Shown here one piece after another: positions 44,701 to 53,700 of a stretch of 64,000 nucleotides of DNA (positions are counted from its first letter, which is position 1; each line of letters starts with the position of its first letter). Under the pieces are notes generated by a model. The model had not been told where the DNA came from. It was given only the letters and a program-made list of their open reading frames with translations, and did not search any database. The stretch lies in assembly GCF_001427105.1 (NCBI RefSeq), contig NZ_LMGI01000004.1:310001-374000 (forward strand), read 5' to 3'. Position numbers and translations under genes: made by a program. Origin of the DNA: Sphingopyxis sp. Root154 (lineage in GTDB: Bacteria; Pseudomonadota; Alphaproteobacteria; Sphingomonadales; Sphingomonadaceae).

Positions 44701-47700
44701 GGCACGCTGGTCCTGTCGAACGCCGCGAACGATTATGTCGGCGTCACGACGATCACCCAAAATCCGGGCGCCGGATCGAGCACGCTTTCGGTGGGCACAC
44801 TGTCCGACGGCGGCGTCGCGAGCGGCATCGGCGCGGCGAGCGGTGATTCGGCCAATCTCGTGATCAGCAACAGCGCCCGGCTGCAATATACCGGCGCGAC
44901 CGTCGCGATCGATCGCGGCTTTACCCTCGCAGGCGGTCAGGGTGGCATCGACGTCGCGAATGCGGCCACAACGCTGACGATCAGCGGCGTCGCCGCGGGC
45001 GCGGGATCGCTGTTCAAGGATGGCGCGGGCACGCTCATTCTTAGCGGTGCCAACACCTACACCGGCGATACGAGCGTCAATGGCGGCATTCTGCGTGCGG
45101 GTTCGGCGCAGGCTTTCGGCCCCACGGGTCGCATGACCGTCAACAGCGGCGCAACGCTGGAACTTGGTGGTTTCAACGCCAGCTTCTTGTCCGTTATCGG
45201 CGACGGCCTGATCGACCTTGGCGGGCGTACCCTGACGACCGGCGGTGCGGGCGGCGTCTTCACGGGCCGCATTACCGGCACCGGCGGCTATACGCGTACC
45301 GGCGGTTTTAACCAGACGTTGAGCGGCTGTAACAACGACTATACCGGCGTCACGACAATTGGCGGGACACTCTCGATCGACTGCATCGCCAATGGCGGGC
45401 AGGCGAGCGGCATCGGGGCTTCGTCGGCGGCCTCGCCCAACCTGGCCTTCGCGAACGGCACGCTCGTCTATACCGGCGCCAGCGTTTCGACCGATCGCGG
45501 CTTCGCGATGACGGGCAACGGCAACCTCAATGTCTTTGACGCCGGGACGACGCTCGAATTTTCGGGCAACATCACCGGCGCCGGGCAGCTCAACAAGGAT
45601 GGCGCGGGGACGCTGGTGCTGTCGGGGACAAATAACACGACCGGCAACATTCGCGTCATAAACGGTACGGTGCGGGCCGGGTCGACCACTGCCTTGAGGA
45701 GCGGTTGGGTGTCACTCGACGACACCGCCGGTGTCTTGCTCGACCTCGACGGCTACAACAGCAATGTCCTCTATCTGTTGGGCGGCGGCACGACGGGCGG
45801 CAACATCAACCTCGATGCGGCGACGCTGACGATCAGCAACGGCGGCGGCGTCGGCGTCATTTACGGCGGTGCAATCTCGGGTAGCGGCGGGCTGGTTAAG
45901 AACGGCGGCAGCTTCCAACAGCTCTCGGGCTGTTCGAGCAGCTATGACGGGACGACCGTCATCAATGGCGGCACGCTCGCAGTCGCCTGCCTTGGCGATG
46001 GCGGTGCGAACAGTTCGATCGGCTCGTCCTCCTCGGCAGCGGACAATCTCGTCCTGAACGGCGGCACACTGCAATATGTCGGCACGGGAGGAAGCACGAA
46101 CCGCCGGTTCACGCTCGGCGCCTCAACGACGAGCAAACTCGACGCGTCGGGCACGGGCGCGATCGCCTTCAACCACGCCGGCCCGCTCACCTTTGCCAGC
46201 CCCAACACGGCGCAGATGCTCACGCTGACCGGCACGAATACCGGGAACAACATCCTCGCCGCGCAGATCACCAACAACGGAACCGGTCTTACCGGGCTGG
46301 CCAAGACGGGCGCGGGCACCTGGGTCCTCACCAATGGCGGCAGCACCTACACCGGCGTGACGAATATCAGTGGCGGTGTGCTCGCGGTCGACAAGCTTTC
46401 TGATGGCCTACTCGCGAGCAGCATCGGCGCCTCATCGGCTGCGGCGTCCAACCTGATTATCGGTAACGGCTCGACGCTGCGCTATACGGGCGCGGGCGAC
46501 AGCACGAACCGCCTGTTCACCCTGTCGCAGGGGGTTACCTTCATCGAATCGTCGGGCACGGGCGCGATCGTCTTCACCGACACCGGGCCGGTCACGCTCG
46601 CGAACATCAACCAGGCGCGCACGATCGCGCTGGGCGGCACGAACACAGGCAACAACACGCTGGCGGGCTCGATCGGGAATGCGGGCTCCGGCGTCACCAC
46701 GCTTGCGAAGAACGACAGCGGCAACTGGGTGCTCACCGGCAACCACAGCTATACCGGGTCAACCAACGTCAACGGCGGCACGCTGTTCATCGGCGGCGGC
46801 GGTACGACGGGGTCGATCGCGAGCGCGATCGTCAACAATTTCGGCACGCTCGGTTTCAACCGCAGCGACGTGGTCGCCTATGAGGGGCAGATCGGCGGCA
46901 CGGGAACGGTGCGCCAGGCGGGAATCGGCACGACGATTCTGACCGGCACCAACCTCTATACCGGCGGCACGACGATCACCGCGGGCACGCTCCAGCTTGG
47001 AGGCGGCGGCACGACTGGCAGCATTGTCGGTAACGTCGCCAATGATGGTTTGCTGGTGTTCAATAGGTCGAACCTTTTCACCTTTGCCGGACTCGTATCG
47101 GGCAGCGGCGGCGTACGGCAGACCGGTAGCGGCACCACCGTTCTTTCCGGCACCAACAGCTATGCCGGTGGCACGTCGATCCTCAGCGGTACGCTACAGG
47201 TTTCAGCCGATGCCAACCTCGGCGCTGCGACCGGCGGTCTTAACTTCTCCAGCGGCACGCTCCGAACGACCGCGTCCTTCGCGAGCGCGCGAAATACGAG
47301 CCTGTCGGGCGACGGCACCATCCTGACCGACGCCGGGACGATTTTCTCGATTGATGGTGTGATTTCGGGCGCGGGCGCATTGACCAAGTCGGGCACGGGC
47401 ATTTTGACGCTGAGCGGAAGCAACAGCTATGCCGGCGCGACGAACGTGAACGCCGGTACATTGCTGGTCAACGGCAACCAGTCGGCGGCGACGGGCCTTT
47501 TGACCGTCGCTTCGGGGGCGACGGTGGGCGGCAACGGGAGGATCGGCGGCAGCGTCAATGTGCTGAACGGGGGCATCCTTGCGCCGGGCAACAGTCCCGG
47601 CACGCTCAATATCGATGGCAATCTGGCGCTCGCGGGGGGTTCGGTCCTGAACTTCGAATTCGGGCAGGCGGATGTCGCGGGCGGTTCGCTCAACGATCTG

Positions 47701-50700
47701 GTCAATGTCGGCGGCAATCTGACGCTCGACGGCACGATCAACGTCAATGTGTCCGCCGGCGGCAACTTCGGCGGCGGCCTCTACCGCGTGTTCAACTATG
47801 GTGGCGCGCTTGTCGACAACGGGCTCACGCTGGGTTCGATGCCGCCCGGAAGCAATGTCACCGTCCAGACCTCGGTCGCGGGTCAGGTCAACCTGATCAA
47901 CTCCGGCGGCCTGTCCTTGAGCTTCTGGGACGGCGCCACCGGACCTAAGTTCAACAATGTGGTCAACGGCGGCAACGGCACTTGGCATCTGGGCGGCGCC
48001 GACAATAATTGGACGGGCGCCGACGGCAGCATCAACGCGGCCTATGCCGACGGCACCTTCGCGATCTTCGCGGGTGCGCCCGGCACGGTCACGGTCGACA
48101 ACAGCGGCGGCGCGGTCACCGCGGCGGGCATGCAGTTCGCGACGGGCAACTATCTGATCGATGGCGGACCGCTGACGCTGGTCGATCCCGACTCGATCAT
48201 TCGCGTCGGCGATGGCACTGCGTTTGGCGCCGGATTCGTTGCGACGATCGCGGCGAGCCTCACCGGCGCGGTCCAGCTGGTCAAGACCGATTCCGGGACG
48301 CTCATCCTCGGCGGCACCAACAGCTACACCGGCGGCACCGCGATCAACGGCGGCGTGTTGCAGGTCTCTGCCGACGCCAATTTTGGCGCCGCGGGCGGCG
48401 CGCTGTCCTTCGACAGCGGCACGCTGCGCGTGATGACCGATTTTACCTCGAACCGCGATGTCCAACTGGTCGGCGCGGGGACTGTCACCATGGGAGTCGG
48501 GGCCAACTGGGTGCTCGCGGGAGACACGAGCGGGGCGGGGTTGCTTAACGTCAACACCGGCGCATCCACTGTGACACTGACCGGCAATGCCGCGCATACG
48601 GGCGGCACCATGGTCGCGGGCACCGGCTCGTTGCTCATCGGCAATGGCGGCACGACGGGAACTATCGCCGGCGACATCATCAATAATGGCAACATCCGGT
48701 TCAACCGGTCAGACAATAGCGTCTACGCCGGCTCGATCACCGGGACGGGTAGTTTCGCACAGTCGGGCGGCGGCACGCTGTCGTTGACGGGGAACAGCAA
48801 TTGGACGGGCTCCGCTTCGATATCGGGCGGCAGCGGGCTCCGTGTCGCCAGCGGCAACAACGTTACGGCGGCCAACCAGACGAATGTCACGCAGGGCGGC
48901 TCGCTGACCATTTCGGGCCCCGGATCGACTTTTACCACGGGGCTCGCTGCCCTCACCGCCGGCAACGGGACCGTTTCCCTCAACGTCGAAAATGGGGGCA
49001 CTTTCCAGACCAGTGGCACGTTGGCGCTTCGCACCATCGGCGGGACGGTCGGAACTTCCGATCTGAACATCGCAGGCGCGGGGTCGTTGGTTAGCGCGGA
49101 CCGGTTTGACGTGAGCACCGGTGCTTCAGCCGCATCGAATATTGTGATCAGTGGTGGCGGCACACTGCAAACGGGCGTCGCGAGCATAATTGGCTCGGCG
49201 GCTGGCAATACAACGATTTCTACAGTTACGATTACCGGTGCGGGATCCAACTGGACAAGCAGCGGTATACTGCTGACCCGAAATGCCAATATCTCCGTGC
49301 TTGACGGCGGCGCCCTGAATTTGGGAGCGGCGCAGATCGGAACGATCGCCCAAGGCGCAAATGTCATGGTTTCGGGCGCCGGATCGACCTTCACCACGAC
49401 CGATGCCCTGACCCTTGGGTTGATCGGCGCTAACGCGAATGGCGTATTGACGATCACCGACGGCGCGCAGGTCACCGCAGGAACCGGCCTCATGCTGGCC
49501 GCAGACGCCGGGACAACCGGCACCGTCAATATCGGCGGCGTCGAGGGCGGCGCGGCCGCCGCGGCGGGCTTCATCGATGGCAACATCATCTTCGGCCCGG
49601 GTGCGGGCGAATTGAACTTCAACCATACTGACGCCGATTACCTCTTCGCCAACAGCATGTCGGGTGCTGGCGCGATCGGTCATGCGGCGGGCTTCACGCG
49701 CCTGACCGGCGACAGTTCGGCCTTCACCGGCACCACGTCGGTCGCGGGCGGCACGCTGGTCGTCGACGGCATCCTCGGTGGCGCGACGAGCGGTGTCAGC
49801 GTCGCGACGGGCGGTACGCTGGGCGGCACCGGTACGATCGGCGGCAATGTCGTCGTCCTAAACGGCAACCTCAATCCGGGCGATGTCGGCGGGATTCCGG
49901 GCATGCTGACCATCGCCGGCAATCTCAGCCTGACGCCAGCCGCGACGCTCAACGTCGATTTCGGTCAGGCGAATGTTGTTGGTGGTGCATACAACGATCT
50001 GATCGATGTGGGCGGCGACTTGGTTCTTGGCGGAACGCTCAATGTCGCGGAAACCCCCGGGGGCAGTTTCGATCCGGGCGTCTATCGCGTCATCAACTAT
50101 GCCGGGACGCTGACCAACAACGGGCTTACGGTCGATCCCGGCTATTTCGTGCAGACCTCGGTCACGAACCAGGTCAATCTGGTGAACACGACGGGCCTCA
50201 CCATGCGTTTCTGGGACGGCGTCGCGGGGGCGAAGAATGACAACGCGATCACGGGCGGCGACGGCCTGTGGCAGGCCAGCACCGGCAACGACAATTGGAC
50301 CGAATTCGATGGCTCCGCCAACGCGCCCTTCACCGACGCGGCGTTTGCGGTCTTCTCCGGCCTTCCCGGCACGGTGACGGTCGACGCCTCGCTCGGCACC
50401 GTCACGGCGTCGGGGATGCAGTTCGCAAGCGACGGCTACGTCATCGACGGCGACCCCATCATCCTGACCGGGGTGCAATCGGTGATCCGCGTCGGCGATG
50501 GCACCACCGCCGGGGCGGGCTATACAGCGACGATTGACAGCGCGCTCGCCGGTGCCTCGCAGCTGGTGAAGAGCGATCTCGGAACGCTGATCCTGACCGG
50601 CGTCAACAGCTATGCCGGTGGCACCGCGGTCAACGGCGGCACGCTCCAGATCTCGGCAGACGGCAACCTCGGCGACGTGGGGGGCGGACTCGGCTTCGAC

Positions 50701-53700
50701 GGCGGCACGCTCCATAGCACCGCCGACATCACCTCGGGCCGCGCTGTCGATCTCGTCGGCACGGGCACGTTGCTCACCGACGCGGGTACGGCGCTGACGA
50801 TGAGTGGCGCATTCTCGGGCGCCGGCAACCTTGTGAAGATCGGCGCGGGCACGCTCAACCTGCGCGGCAGCAGCAGTTTCGACGGGAACACCACGGTCAA
50901 TGATGGACGACTGTCGATCACCGATGGCGGCCGCGTTTCAAATTTCCGGGGCTATATCGGCAACGCAGCCGGCCAGACGGGCGAAGTTGTCGTCTCCGGA
51001 CCGGGATCGAGCTGGAACAACAACAACCATATCTATGTCGGTTACAGCGGCACCGGCCTCCTGACGATCGAAAACGGGGCCACGGTTTCGAACGCAAACG
51101 GGAACGTCGGGCTCAATGCAGGCAGCACCGGCATCGTCACCGTCTCCGGAGCGGGCTCGACCTGGACCAGTTCCGACAATCTTTTGGTGGGTGTCGGCGG
51201 GGAGGGTTCGCTGACCGTCGACGCGGGTGCGAACGTGATCAACTTGTTCGGCTCTTTCGCCGTCGGGCAGGACACCGGGTCCAGAGGTTCGGTCATCGCA
51301 TCCGGGGCGGGTTCCAGCATTACGGCGCGCCAAATGTTCGTCGGCAATTACGGCAATGGCGAGCTGACCATCGCGAATGGCGCGGAAGTATCGAGCGGCC
51401 CCTCGTGGATCGGAGCTATTGCGGGTAGCCAGGCCGTCATCAATATCGGGGCAGCGGCCGGGCAAGGCCCGGCGGCGGCGGGCGCCCTGACCACCCCCAC
51501 GCTGACTTTCGGCGATGGCGATGGCGCACTGGTCTTCAACCACATCGATACCGGTTATCTGTTCTCGGCTGGGCTGGACAGCCAGGGTGCGGGCACGCAC
51601 GCAATCCAGCAGCTTGCCGGTACGACGATATTGAGCGGCGACGGCTCCGGTTTTACCGGAACCACGACCGTTTCGGGCGGCACCCTGCTCGTCGGCGACC
51701 AGAGTGGCGCTGGCAGCCTCGGCGGCGCGGTTAACGTTGCGCTCGGCGGAACGCTCGGCGGGGCGGGCGCTATCGGCGGCGATGTGGCGATAGCGGACGG
51801 CGGCGCGTTGGCGGCTGGCGTGAACGGGGCCGGTACGCTGACGATCAACGGCGGCCTATCACTCGCGGGCGGCTCGGCGCTCAATTTCGAGTTTGGCCAG
51901 GCCAATGTGGCGGGCGGCGCGCTCAACGACCTCGTCAACGTCGGCGGCGATCTCGTGCTCGACGGGACGATCAATGTGACGGTCCCTGCGGGTGGCAGCT
52001 TCGGTCCCGGTGTCTACCGCGTTTTCAACTATGGCGGTGCATTGACCGACAATGGCCTCGATCTCGGCACGATGCCGGGCGGCGGTCAGGTTGCGGTACA
52101 GACAGCGGTCGCCGGACAGGTCAATCTGGTCAACAGCCTGGGCGTCGCGCTCAGCTTCTGGGACGGCGCGATCGGCCCCAAGAACAACAGCGCGGTCAAC
52201 GGCGGTGATGGCGTGTGGCAGGTCGCCGGCGGGTCGAACAACTGGACCAACGCTACTGGCACGGTCAACGCCGATTATGCGCAGGACAGTTTCGCTATCT
52301 TCTCGGCCGCGCCGGGAACGGTCACGATCGACAACAGCGGCGGCAACGTCCTTGCTTCGGGCATGCAGTTCGCGAGCGACGGTTATATCCTCACCGGCGA
52401 TGCACTGACGCTGACCGGGACGGCGGCAACGATCCAGGTCGGCGACAGCAGCGCTGCGGGCGTGGGCTATACCGCGACGATCGCGGCCGAACTCACCGGC
52501 GCCGCAGGGCTGGTCAAGACCGATGCGGGCACGCTGGTGCTGACCGGTGCGAACAGCTATGCCGGCGGCACGCGGGTCGCTGGCGGCACGTTGCAGATCG
52601 GCAATGGCGGCGCGACCGGCAGCATCGGCGGCGACATCGTCAACAATGCGGCGCTGGTCGTCGACCGATCGGGGACGATCCTGCTCGACGGCACCATTTC
52701 GGGAACGGGCTCGCTCACCAAGCGCGGCAGCGGCCTCCTCGAACTGACTGGCACGAACAGCTACGGCGGCGGTACGATCATCGACGGCGGCACGGTGCGC
52801 GTGTTCAGCGACGCCGGCCTCGGCAATGCTGCGGGCGTGCTGTCGCTTCAGGGCGGAACGCTGCAGGCGGGCGCATCTTTCGCATCGACGCGCGGATTCC
52901 TGCTTGGCAGCCCCGATTCCAACGCGATCGATGTCCAGGGCTTCGATGTGACGCTTGGCGGCGTGATCGGCGACGGGCCGAACAACGGGGCCGGCAATTT
53001 CCTCGACAAGCGCGGAACCGGAACGCTGACTCTGACCGGCGCCAACAGCTATTCGAACCGGACGATCATTGCCGGCGGTACGCTCGCGCTGGCGAGTGCG
53101 GGAACGATCGGTGCGGGCAATTTGATCGTCGGAGCGGGGACCGTCTTCGACATTTCGCAGACCACCACCGGCGCGCGCGTCATCCAGCTCGGCGGCGCGG
53201 GAACGATCGCGCTCGGCTCCAAGACGTTGACGCTGGGCTTGGGTAACAGCTTCACCGACTGGGCGGGTTCGATCACCGATGGCGGTATCGGCGGAGGCGC
53301 TGGCGGCCGCGTGGTCGTCGCCGCGCCCAATGGCGCCGTGCGCTATTTCGGGGCGACGAGCTATACCGGGGGAACGACGGTTGCCGCGGGCAGTTTCGAG
53401 CTCGTTGGCAATGGCGCGCTCTATTCGCAGGGGGCCGTGACGGTGGATGGCGGCGCGCTGTTCAACATCGCCGGTATTGCGGCCGCGGGAACGACGATCG
53501 GCGATCTTTCGGGTGCGGGTTCGGTCCTCCTCGGCGGCAAGACGCTGACGTTCGGGACGGCGAGCGACACGGCGTTGACGGGGGTGATCAGCGGCAATGG
53601 CGGCGCGCTGGTCAAGCAGGGAACGGGAAGCTTCACGCTCGGCGGCGCGAACAGCTATACCGGCGCAACCGACGTGCTTGCGGGCACGTTGCTCGTGAAT

